From Bacteroides sp. (GTDB lineage: Bacteria; Bacteroidota; Bacteroidia; Bacteroidales; Bacteroidaceae), in NCBI GenBank assembly GCA_015060705.1, contig SUXY01000003.1, positions 1 through 64,000 on the forward strand: a stretch of DNA of 64,000 bases, given 5' to 3'. Shown one piece after another: positions 17,580 through 25,424 of this stretch. A program made the translations under genes and the position numbers. Position 1 is the stretch's first letter. Each line of letters starts with the position of its first letter. Below the pieces are notes generated by a model that saw only the letters and a program-made list of their open reading frames with translations, was not told where the DNA came from and searched no databases.

Positions 17580-20315
17580 ATGAAAGGACAGTTAAGAAAA
17601 AGATGGATGGGCTTGCTGATGGGATTGGTGGTCGGGAGTTCCGGTGTGGAACTAGCGGCTCAAACGCAAGGCACAGTCTCGGACAGCATCAACATCATTA
17701 GTTTGATGGAGCAGGTAGAGCAAGCTACATCGTACAAGATATATACCAATATATCGAAGCCGTTTATGGTGAAGAAACAGGAAGGTACCGCTTCTCTGGA
17801 GCAACTGAAGGAGGCACTGAGTGGAACTTTCTGGCAAGTGAATGTGTTTGGCAACCGGGTGTTTGTCATGCAGAACCTGAATCTGCGTGCCAACCTTCCG
17901 AAGACTTGGACCGACGGCACACAAGATGAACACCAAGGGGTGCGGGTAACGGAAGTATTGACTTCGGAAAATAAGGTGTATGAAATCGGCGACAAGTTCC
18001 GTCCGTCGAAAGCGAAGAAGATTAAGTTGACCGGACAAGTCATCGACTTCAAGACCAATAGTCCTGCGGTAGGGATTCACGTCATTCGTCGGGATCCATG
18101 GACAGCAGCAACAACAGATGTGGACGGACGTTTCGAAATCGAATTGGCTCCGGGATACAATGTTCTGGAGTTGCAAGGTATCAGTGTGAAGGATGCCCGT
18201 CGTCAGTTGATGCTGTATGCCGATGCCGATGTTCGCATCGAACTGGAAGAACAGAACTTGATGCTCGAAGAAGTATTGGTGACCGGTGGACGTGTGGAAG
18301 CAGTCAAGAGTACGGCACTGGGGATGGAAAAGATTACTCCATCGCTCCTGAAGAACATTCCTACCGCTATGGGCGAAGTGGATGTGCTGAAGATGGTGCA
18401 GGCCTTGCCGGGTGTGAAGACGGTAGGCGAAGCGTCCAGTGGCTTCAATGTACGTGGTGGCTCTACCGACCAGAACCTGATGCTCCTGAATGGAGGTACG
18501 ATTTATAATCCGACTCACTTGTTCGGCTTCTTTACGGCTTTCAATAGCGACATGGTGTCCGATGTGGAAATCTACAAGAGCAGTATTCCTAGCCAATATG
18601 GTGGACGTATCTCTTCTGTATTGAACATCACGGGAAAGGAAGCCAATAAGGAGAAGTTCGTAGGGGTAGCAGGCATCGGTTTGTTGACCAGCAAGTTGAA
18701 TTTGGAAATCCCGTTGTGGAAGGAACGTACTTCGTTGTTGCTTAGTGGACGTACCACCTATAGTGATTGGCTCTTGGGCATGTTGCCGGAAAAGAGTGGA
18801 TACAAGGATGGTAAGGCCGGATTCTACGATGTGGGCGGTACCTTCTCGCATACCTTCAACATGCGTAACAAGCTGAATATCTATGGATACTATAGCTGTG
18901 ACCGCTTTGCCTTCAACGACAATGAGAAGTATGGCTATGGCAACATGAATCTGTCGGCTCATTGGCGAAGCATCTTCAACGACCGTCTGACCGGTAATTT
19001 CTCGGTAGGTTATGACCATTATGACTACAAGAACGACGAGACGGTGGATTCCATTCAGGCGGCCCGTCTTTCGTTCGGTATCAACCAATACTTTGCCAAG
19101 GCCAACTTCAATCTGGAATTGGAAAAGCATAAGTTGAACTTCGGGGCATCGACCTTGCTTTACGATATCCGTTCGGGCAAGTATGAGCCATTGGGCGAAT
19201 ATTCATTGGTGGCAACTGATGAATTGCAGAAGGACAAGGCTTTGGAAAGTGCCGTCTATTTAGGAGAAGAATGGGAAATTACTCCAAAGTTCTCCGTGAA
19301 TGCAGGCATCCGCTATTCCATGTTCAATGCATTGGGACCGCGTGATTATTATACGTACCAACCGGGCACCTTGCCTTCGGAAAGTACCATTGCCGATACG
19401 GTTTGCGTGACGGGCAACAAGGTGTTGAAGACTTATCACGGTCCGGAGTTCCGCTTGTCGGGTAGATATGCGTTCAATGATGATTTCTCGGTGAAGGTAG
19501 GGTTCAATACTATGCGCCAATATATTCATAAGGTGAGCAATACCAGCATCATGAGTCCTACGGATACTTGGAAGCTGAGTGATGTCAATATCAAACCGCA
19601 ACAAGGATGGCAATTGGCAGGTGGATTCTATTACAATACATCGGATCGTATGTGGGAGTTCTCCTTGGAAGGTTATTACAAGAAGATGAAGGACTATCTG
19701 GACTACCGCAGTGGTGCCAAGCTCTTGATGAATCATCATTTGGAAACCGATGTAATCAATACCGAAGGCTATGCGTATGGGGTGGAACTGGAAGTGAAGA
19801 AACCGAAGGGCAAGCTGAACGGATGGATTAACTATACCTATTCCCGTACCTTCCTCCGTCAGAACGATGCACGCATTGCTCGTCCGATTAATGGGGGTGA
19901 TTGGTATCCGACCGAGTACGACAAACCGCATGACTTCAAGTTTGTGGGTAATTACAAATTCACTCGTCGATATAGCTTGTCGTTGAATATGGACTATAGT
20001 ACCGGACGTCCGACAACCGTGCCGGCAGGACAGTATTACGACCAGCAGTTGGGTACTACCCAAGCTTTCTATACCGACCGAAACAGTTACCGTGTGCCGG
20101 ACTATTTCCGCATGGACCTTTCGTTCAATGTGGAGGCCAGCCATCACTTGACATTGGCAACACATAGCAGCATCTCGTTCGGTGTATACAACTTGACCGG
20201 ACGCAAGAATGTATATTCCATCTATTACGTGGTGGAAAACAAGAAAATCCAAGGATACAAGATGTCCATCTTCGGGGCACCTATCCCGTTTGTGACATAT
20301 AACATTAAGTTCTAA
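17580..20315 (+). CDS. TonB-dependent receptor with STN and carboxypeptidase-like domains, copy 2
   Basis: The 911-residue protein has the same domain order as copy 1: signal peptide, STN-like domain (SIISLMEQVEQATSYKIYTN, with N for the first S), carboxypeptidase-like domain, plug and barrel ending in phenylalanine. The start at 17580 (MKGQLRKRWMG) aligns with the copy 1 start MKNGIRKRWIG and has GGAGG five bases upstream; an ATG at 17568 directly abutting the previous stop is the alternative. Differences from copy 1 concentrate in the STN region and the linker after it (residues about 85-130), while plug and barrel are almost identical over long stretches. This suggests related ligands, with the two receptors differing mainly in signalling or partner contacts. 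A DUF4249 gene follows after four bases. Confidence 0.93.
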   Translation: MKGQLRKRWMGLLMGLVVGSSGVELAAQTQGTVSDSINIISLMEQVEQATSYKIYTNISKPFMVKKQEGTASLEQLKEALSGTFWQVNVFGNRVFVMQNLNLRANLPKTWTDGTQDEHQGVRVTEVLTSENKVYEIGDKFRPSKAKKIKLTGQVIDFKTNSPAVGIHVIRRDPWTAATTDVDGRFEIELAPGYNVLELQGISVKDARRQLMLYADADVRIELEEQNLMLEEVLVTGGRVEAVKSTALGMEKITPSLLKNIPTAMGEVDVLKMVQALPGVKTVGEASSGFNVRGGSTDQNLMLLNGGTIYNPTHLFGFFTAFNSDMVSDVEIYKSSIPSQYGGRISSVLNITGKEANKEKFVGVAGIGLLTSKLNLEIPLWKERTSLLLSGRTTYSDWLLGMLPEKSGYKDGKAGFYDVGGTFSHTFNMRNKLNIYGYYSCDRFAFNDNEKYGYGNMNLSAHWRSIFNDRLTGNFSVGYDHYDYKNDETVDSIQAARLSFGINQYFAKANFNLELEKHKLNFGASTLLYDIRSGKYEPLGEYSLVATDELQKDKALESAVYLGEEWEITPKFSVNAGIRYSMFNALGPRDYYTYQPGTLPSESTIADTVCVTGNKVLKTYHGPEFRLSGRYAFNDDFSVKVGFNTMRQYIHKVSNTSIMSPTDTWKLSDVNIKPQQGWQLAGGFYYNTSDRMWEFSLEGYYKKMKDYLDYRSGAKLLMNHHLETDVINTEGYAYGVELEVKKPKGKLNGWINYTYSRTFLRQNDARIARPINGGDWYPTEYDKPHDFKFVGNYKFTRRYSLSLNMDYSTGRPTTVPAGQYYDQQLGTTQAFYTDRNSYRVPDYFRMDLSFNVEASHHLTLATHSSISFGVYNLTGRKNVYSIYYVVENKKIQGYKMSIFGAPIPFVTYNIKF

Positions 20316-20319
20316 GAGC

Positions 20320-21510
20320 ATGAAGAAGTTTAGATATATCGTAGGAATAATCGGAGCATTGGTCCTGATGGCTTCGACGGGATGCGTCGAGAAGTTTGAA
20401 GCCGACATCAGCGACTTGATGACAGAAGGACTGGTGGTGGAAGGCAATATCATTTCGGACAGTACCGTGGTATTCAACCTGAGTAAGACGATGCCTTTGA
20501 ATTTCTCGGAAGACAATAAGGATGCTTTCGAGAACTATCAGGATGTGTATGCCGAGCTTGCTGTAGTAGGAAGCGATGGTTCTTCTTATCCCGGTTTTTG
20601 GTGGGGAAGAGGCCGGTATCGTGTAGAAATCGGAACGTTGAAACCGGATGTGGCCTATCATTTGGAGATATTGTACAATGGCGATACCTATCAGTCGGAA
20701 CCTCAGAAACCGATGGCTTGTCGGGGAATCAAGGAACTGACTTTTCGCCAACCGGATTTGAGCGGACCGGTAAGTGTTCATCTTACTTCCCAACCATCCG
20801 ATTCGGGTGAAGCCGAATACTATTTGTGGTATTTTGAGGAAGACTGGGAAGTACGTGCCCATTATGCAACCACCGACCTCTTTGTACCGGAATTGAAAAG
20901 CATTATTCATTATGACTATCCGCCGGTGGCTCAAGGATGGTGCTACAACGGAACCGACCAAATCTTGTTGGGCTCGACCGAATCGGTAACGGGCAATCAA
21001 ATCGTAGGCCGTACCATTCAGAGCATCAAGCCTACTGACCATCGTCTGTCGGTGCTTTATAGCATCCGTGTGCAACAACGCAATCTGAGCCGTATGGAAT
21101 ACGAGTACTATCAGGTACGTGCCAAACTGAACAATGAAATGGGTGGCTTGTTTACGCCACAACCGTCGGAACTTCCTACCAACATCACTTGCAGCAATCC
21201 TACCCGTAAGGTCATCGGATATGTGGGTTGCAACATGGGAGTGGCTCATGCCCAACTGTATATTCCGGAAGAAGAAGTAGTCTATATCGACTATTACAAA
21301 TGTGATGCAGGCATGGAGCCGACAGGTTCCAATATGGACAAATATGCTGCAGGTTTCCAGGTGGCCGACAAGGTAGAAAGTGATGTGGAATGGGCGAAGG
21401 TAGGCTGTGTCGATGTCCGCAGTTGGCAAGCCAATCCTACGGGACGTCCTTCGTGGTGGCCCAATCCTTATCTTTATTACAAGGAAGAACCCGAATACGA
21501 TGGTTTTTAA
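20320..21510 (+). CDS. DUF4249 family lipoprotein, copy 2
   Basis: The 396-residue lipoprotein has its lipobox at MASTGC, and the mature chain starts VEKFEADISDLMTEGLVVEG, as in copy 1. Shared blocks with the paralogue at 10976 include YYLWYFEEDWEVRA, YDYPPVAQGWCY, NEMGGLFTP and KVIGYVGCNMGVA. The two are clearly homologous but less alike than the receptors beside them, which fits a surface-exposed partner under diversifying pressure. It starts four bases after the receptor stop and ends 11 bases before the MG2-like gene, so all four genes of the module should share one transcript. Confidence 0.87.
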   Translation: MKKFRYIVGIIGALVLMASTGCVEKFEADISDLMTEGLVVEGNIISDSTVVFNLSKTMPLNFSEDNKDAFENYQDVYAELAVVGSDGSSYPGFWWGRGRYRVEIGTLKPDVAYHLEILYNGDTYQSEPQKPMACRGIKELTFRQPDLSGPVSVHLTSQPSDSGEAEYYLWYFEEDWEVRAHYATTDLFVPELKSIIHYDYPPVAQGWCYNGTDQILLGSTESVTGNQIVGRTIQSIKPTDHRLSVLYSIRVQQRNLSRMEYEYYQVRAKLNNEMGGLFTPQPSELPTNITCSNPTRKVIGYVGCNMGVAHAQLYIPEEEVVYIDYYKCDAGMEPTGSNMDKYAAGFQVADKVESDVEWAKVGCVDVRSWQANPTGRPSWWPNPYLYYKEEPEYDGF

Positions 21511-21521
21511 TCTTTAATGGA

Positions 21522-23141
21522 ATGTGTATGAGAAGAACGATACTATTTGGCTTGTTTTGCCTATGCGCCCTTCTGGGGATGGCTCAAACGGCAGAACTGA
21601 TGAGAATATATACCGACAAGGATACGTACTTGGCGGGCGAAGAGCTTTGGGTAAAGGTCACTGTAGAAGATGAGGCCTATCCGGGAAATGCCGTGAGTCA
21701 GGTGGCTTATGTGGAAATCTGCGATTCGGCTCAAGTCCGTGCCCAAGGCAAGGTGGCATTGAACCAAGGAAAGGGCTGGGCATGCATTCAGTTGCCTCAA
21801 ACCATGCATTCGGGCGTCTATCAGCTCACGGCCTATACCCGATACATGCGAAACTTGAATTCGGAGAGTTTTCCCCGCAAATACCTGGCTGTACTGAATA
21901 CCCTTGGCTCATCGACCGAAGACAACCTGATAGCCAATGATTCTACCGCTTTCCCGAAGGCGGTTTCAGACGCATCGGAGAGTCACCTGATGAAGACAGA
22001 CAAGAAAGTCTATGGACTCCGCGAGAAGGTGGCATTGACATGGTCAGCTCATTTGGCGGAAGCTAAGGACTTGACCCTTTCGGTGGTTCGCAAGGATTGT
22101 GAAGTGAAGCTTCCTCAACCGAAGGTCGCTTCTCCGGTTCCGGCTGGAGGCGAACGATGGATAGCCGAGTGCGAAGGACATATCGTGACAGGTAGGGTAG
22201 AGGGCACCGCACTTCCGGAGCAATTGCTCACACAGTTGTCTTGTGTCGGAAAGGAAATGAAGGTATTCGAAGGCAAGAAGAAAGAGACCGATTCCTATCG
22301 TTTCTATACCTATGGAGTGAACGGTCAGCGGGACATCGTATTGTCGGCATTGGACAACGTAGGACGCGCTTACCGCATGGAAGTGGAGACTCCGTTTGCC
22401 GAGCTTCTTCCTCGCCAGCTTCCCGACTTGTATTGTCGTTTCGATGAATCGGCAATGATATCCCGCAGTGTTGCCTTGCAGTTGACTCAAGCCATGCCGA
22501 AGGCCGTACTTCCGAAAGCATTGGAACCGGTCATCTATGGACAATTGCCTAGCAAGACTTATAACTTGGATGAATACGTCCGCTTCAATACCGTGAAGGA
22601 ATGTATTGTCGAGTTTGTTTTGGGAGCCGCCATGGAAAAGCAAGGAGACAAGACCGTCATCAAGATGCTTCAGGAAGACAGCAAGGCCTACAACATGTTC
22701 CCCGTCTTGGTATTGATAGACGGAGTCGCTTTCTACAATCATGCCGAAGTCTTGGCTTACAATGGTCATAATGTGCAATACATCCATCAGTATCGTGGCA
22801 ACTATGCCTTGGGAGAAACCCTTTATGGAGGTATCCTGTCACTGATAACGCATCGGGGAACCATGCAGGACATGCGTATCAACAAGGACATGCAGATGCT
22901 GGCCTACGAGTTTCCGCAAGACCGTCCAGCTTTCGAGTTGCCGGACTATGGAAAGGCAGAAGTGAAGGCATCGCGCAGACCGGACTTCCGCCATACATTG
23001 TATTGGAATCCGGCGGTAGAGGGAAAGACCGAAGCCACGTTCTACACCTCCGATTTGGAAGGTACCTATGTCGCTACCCTACAAGGAGTGGATGCGGAAG
23101 GAAAGAAGATTGAAATCGAATGGGAGTTTGAAGTAAGATAA
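21522..23141 (+). CDS. Exported MG2-like protein with a plug-like segment, copy 2
   Basis: The protein has 539 residues from the start at 21522 (MCMRRTILFG), chosen because it aligns with MNMKRTIIV of copy 1; a longer frame from 21390 would lie within the DUF4249 gene. A signal peptide ends at about GMAQT. The MG2-like part (RIYTDKDTYLAGEELWVKV, YQLTAYTRYMRNLNSESFPR), the plug-like part (VLVLIDGVAFYNHAEVLAYN, YALGETLYGGILSLITHRG) and the terminal DFRHTLYWNP block are all present. It is the last gene of module copy 2 and is followed by a palindromic repeat. As with copy 1, function is inferred only from domain resemblance and linkage. Confidence 0.75.
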   Translation: MCMRRTILFGLFCLCALLGMAQTAELMRIYTDKDTYLAGEELWVKVTVEDEAYPGNAVSQVAYVEICDSAQVRAQGKVALNQGKGWACIQLPQTMHSGVYQLTAYTRYMRNLNSESFPRKYLAVLNTLGSSTEDNLIANDSTAFPKAVSDASESHLMKTDKKVYGLREKVALTWSAHLAEAKDLTLSVVRKDCEVKLPQPKVASPVPAGGERWIAECEGHIVTGRVEGTALPEQLLTQLSCVGKEMKVFEGKKKETDSYRFYTYGVNGQRDIVLSALDNVGRAYRMEVETPFAELLPRQLPDLYCRFDESAMISRSVALQLTQAMPKAVLPKALEPVIYGQLPSKTYNLDEYVRFNTVKECIVEFVLGAAMEKQGDKTVIKMLQEDSKAYNMFPVLVLIDGVAFYNHAEVLAYNGHNVQYIHQYRGNYALGETLYGGILSLITHRGTMQDMRINKDMQMLAYEFPQDRPAFELPDYGKAEVKASRRPDFRHTLYWNPAVEGKTEATFYTSDLEGTYVATLQGVDAEGKKIEIEWEFEVR

Positions 23142-23160
23142 AAATGGAACGATATACCTG

Positions 23161-23332
23161 TTGACACCAATTGTCATTCAGAGCGAAGCGAAGACGGGTT
23201 GTTGAGCCAAAGGCGAAAAATCTCGAGGGAATCCACGTGGATATATTAGTGTATGCTACCGAGATTTTTCGGACAGAGTCCTCAACAACTCGTCTTCCTC
23301 CCTTCGGTCGTCTGAATGACAAATTGTGTCAA
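23161..23332. repeat. Long imperfect palindrome of the TGTCATTC type
   Basis: Outer arms TTGACACCAATTGTCATTCA (from 23161) and the inverted TGAATGACAAATTGTGTCAA (to 23332) flank a second matching pair around GTTGTTGAG / CTCAACAAC. An inner pair, GAAAAATCTCG at 23215-23225 and CGAGATTTTTC at 23260-23270, completes it. The element of about 172 bases would fold into one long interrupted hairpin. Its GTCATTCAGAGCGAAGCGAA core belongs to a dispersed intergenic repeat type seen in many Bacteroidota genomes. A related fragment lies at 36524-36551. Confidence 0.75.
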
Positions 23333-23350
23333 GAAGTATATTGTTCCCAA

Positions 23351-23386
23351 AAAGAAAGAGGCGCATTGTCAAGCGCCTCTTTCTTT
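23351..23386. terminator. Bidirectional terminator
   Basis: AAAGAAAGAGGCGC (23351-23364) and GCGCCTCTTTCTTT (23373-23386) form a perfect 14-bp stem with an 8-base loop and T tracts on both strands. It abuts the stop codon of the minus-strand coiled-coil gene and also faces transcription arriving from module copy 2. Confidence 0.85.
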
Positions 23387-24259
23387 TTATTTCATTTGGA
23401 AGGATTGTTGACCAATCATCGTACCATCGGCGAAGATGTATACGTTGTAAGTACCGGCAGGTAGATATTCTTCTACGTCCCAATATACGGTCACGTTTTG
23501 CTCTTCACCGGTGTATTCAATGTATTTCTTGATGGAATAAGCCAATTGGCGATTTTCGTATGCGAAGGTATCCGATGCATTTTTGCTCAACACTTCGTTG
23601 TCTGGCTTAGCAATGCGGATGTACAAGGTACGTTCACCGGTTTTGGCGGTGATGTTCTTGACGAGTGTAAAGGAAACGGCAATCTTCTTGACATCCTTTA
23701 CTCTTTTGGCTGTTTTTCCTCGTTTGTTTTTGGGTTGGATAGTAATATTGGTTGCATCCAATTGAGCAGCTAGAGTTACTTTCTCATTCAAGTTCTTCTT
23801 CTCTTCTGCCAACGTGTTGATTTGGCGGGTAGCTTCCGAATACTTCTTCTTTACTTCCTTGTTTTCGGTAGTCAAAGCTTCGTTGATCTTGTTCAAGGAG
23901 TCGATTTGGATGACATAGCTACGCAATACGGCACGTACGGTTTTCAATTCCTTCTTCAAGCGCATGATTTCAGCAGCGTTGCTGGTTTTGACTTGGCGAA
24001 GTTCTTCCAGCAAACGTTGGGTCTTGAGCTTTTCGCTTTCCAATTTCTGACGGAGTGAATCATTGTTGATTTGTACTTGCAACTCATCGTATTGAGTGGC
24101 AAAAGTAGTATATTCATTCTCCATCTCTTCCTTTTCGATGGCGAAGAGTTCGGTCATTTCTTTGTTTTCCTGTACTTGATAGAAGGCGAAGAAAGAAACT
24201 CCACCAATAATGGCTATCAGTAGGATGATAATGATAATCAGTTTTTTGTTCTTGTCCAT
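23387..24259 (-). CDS. Membrane-anchored coiled-coil protein of unknown function
   Basis: The 290-residue protein has one N-terminal membrane helix (LIIIIILLIAIIGGVSFFAF, residues about 8-27) directly after a lysine-rich start, so the rest is probably periplasmic. Residues about 32-160 are a long heptad-rich coiled coil (ELQVQINNDSLRQKLESEKL, TRQINTLAEEKKNLNEKVTL). The C-terminal third (residues about 190-290) is predicted beta-rich and compact (VSFTLVKNITAKTGERTLYI, YLPAGTYNVYIFADG). I do not recognise a named family; similar proteins in Bacteroides are annotated as hypothetical. It is monocistronic and convergent with the upstream receptor module. Confidence 0.7.
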   Translation of the reverse strand: MDKNKKLIIIIILLIAIIGGVSFFAFYQVQENKEMTELFAIEKEEMENEYTTFATQYDELQVQINNDSLRQKLESEKLKTQRLLEELRQVKTSNAAEIMRLKKELKTVRAVLRSYVIQIDSLNKINEALTTENKEVKKKYSEATRQINTLAEEKKNLNEKVTLAAQLDATNITIQPKNKRGKTAKRVKDVKKIAVSFTLVKNITAKTGERTLYIRIAKPDNEVLSKNASDTFAYENRQLAYSIKKYIEYTGEEQNVTVYWDVEEYLPAGTYNVYIFADGTMIGQQSFQMK

Positions 24260-24351
24260 GGTGCATTGTTTATTTCCCGCAAAAGTACAATATTTATGTA
24301 TATTGTCCGAAATTTGCTATGGATTTTTTTCTTCAAGTCGGAATAAGATTG

Positions 24352-24359
24352 TAAATTTG
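24352..24359 (+). promoter_or_regulatory. -7 box of mdh
   Basis: TAAATTTG matches TAnnTTTG and lies 52 bases upstream of the mdh start. A T-rich stretch containing TTTC at 24328-24331 is a weak -33 candidate at 20-base spacing. Confidence 0.65.
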
Positions 24360-24411
24360 CAGAAGTGAACCTATGAAATTTTAATTATCAACTTAAATAA
24401 ATATTGAGATT

Positions 24412-25353
24412 ATGTCAAAAGTAACCGTAGTAGGCGCTGGTAACGTAGGCGCTACATGTGCAAATGTGCTTGCTTTTAACGAAGTAGCAGACGAAGTGGT
24501 AATGCTCGACGTTAAGGAAGGTGTTTCTGAAGGTAAGGCAATGGATATGATGCAGACAGCTCAGTTGTTGGGCTTCGATTCTACTTTGGTAGGCTGCACA
24601 AATGATTATGAAAAGACTGCAAACTCTGACGTAGTGGTTATTACTTCAGGTATTCCTCGTAAGCCAGGTATGACTCGCGAAGAATTGATTGGTGTTAACG
24701 CTGGTATCGTGAAGTCTGTAGCTCAAAATATTTTGAAGTACTCTCCAAACGCTATTTTGGTAGTTATCTCTAACCCAATGGATACCATGACTTACTTGGC
24801 ACTCAAGTCTTTGGGCTTGCCGAAGAATAGAGTGATCGGTATGGGTGGTGCTTTGGATAGCTCACGTTTCAAGTATTTCTTGTCACAAGCTTTGGGTTGC
24901 AACGCCAACGAAGTAGAAGGTATGGTTATCGGTGGTCACGGTGATACTACTATGATTCCTTTGACTCGCTTCGCTACATACAAGGGCTTGCCAGTTTCTA
25001 ACTTCTTGTCTGCTGAAAAGTTGGAAGCTATCGCTGCTGAAACTATGGTAGGTGGTGCTACATTGACTAAGTTGCTCGGTACTTCTGCATGGTATGCTCC
25101 GGGTGCTGCTGGTGCTTGCGTTGCTGAAGCTATCATCCACAACCAGAAGAAGATGATTCCTTGCTCTGTATTGTTGGAAGGCGAATATGGTCAGTCAGAC
25201 CTCTGCTGCGGTGTTCCAGTAATCTTGGGTAAGAACGGTATCGAAGAAATCATCGAATTGCCGTTGAACGAAGACGAAAAGGCTAAGTTTGCTGCTAGCG
25301 CTGAAGCTGTTCGCAAGACTAACGCTGCTTTGACTGAAGTAGGTGCTCTCTAA
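24412..25353 (+). CDS. mdh: Malate dehydrogenase
   Basis: At 313 residues this is an LDH-like (type 3) malate dehydrogenase that interconverts malate and oxaloacetate with NAD in the cytosol. In Bacteroidales it belongs to the fumarate/propionate branch of carbohydrate fermentation. The Rossmann motif VGAGNVGA lies at residues 5-12. The substrate loop GIPRKPGMTRE follows the dinucleotide domain, NPMDTMTYL is present, and GGHGDT contains the catalytic histidine. Codon use is strongly biased, suggesting high expression. The gene has its own promoter and terminator. Confidence 0.97.
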   Translation: MSKVTVVGAGNVGATCANVLAFNEVADEVVMLDVKEGVSEGKAMDMMQTAQLLGFDSTLVGCTNDYEKTANSDVVVITSGIPRKPGMTREELIGVNAGIVKSVAQNILKYSPNAILVVISNPMDTMTYLALKSLGLPKNRVIGMGGALDSSRFKYFLSQALGCNANEVEGMVIGGHGDTTMIPLTRFATYKGLPVSNFLSAEKLEAIAAETMVGGATLTKLLGTSAWYAPGAAGACVAEAIIHNQKKMIPCSVLLEGEYGQSDLCCGVPVILGKNGIEEIIELPLNEDEKAKFAASAEAVRKTNAALTEVGAL

Positions 25354-25378
25354 TAGAACATCCTTTCAAAATATAGAA

Positions 25379-25411
25379 GAGGGTATTTCAAAATGAATGC
25401 CCTCTTTTTTT
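25379..25411 (+). terminator. mdh terminator
   Basis: GAGGGTATT (25379-25387) pairs with AATGCCCTC (25396-25404), with one G-U pair, and is followed by seven T residues. It is a classic intrinsic terminator 25 bases after the mdh stop. Confidence 0.88.
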
Positions 25412-25424
25412 ATGTCCGTTGGAT

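Noticed and set aside
17652-19130. A 492-codon open frame antisense to the second receptor gene
   Set aside because: It mirrors the codon pattern of the receptor, has no signal or domain, and similar shadows occur opposite the first receptor.
19260-21429. Antisense open frames of 418 and 374 codons opposite the receptor and DUF4249 genes
   Set aside because: They are fully contained in well-supported genes and show no family resemblance.
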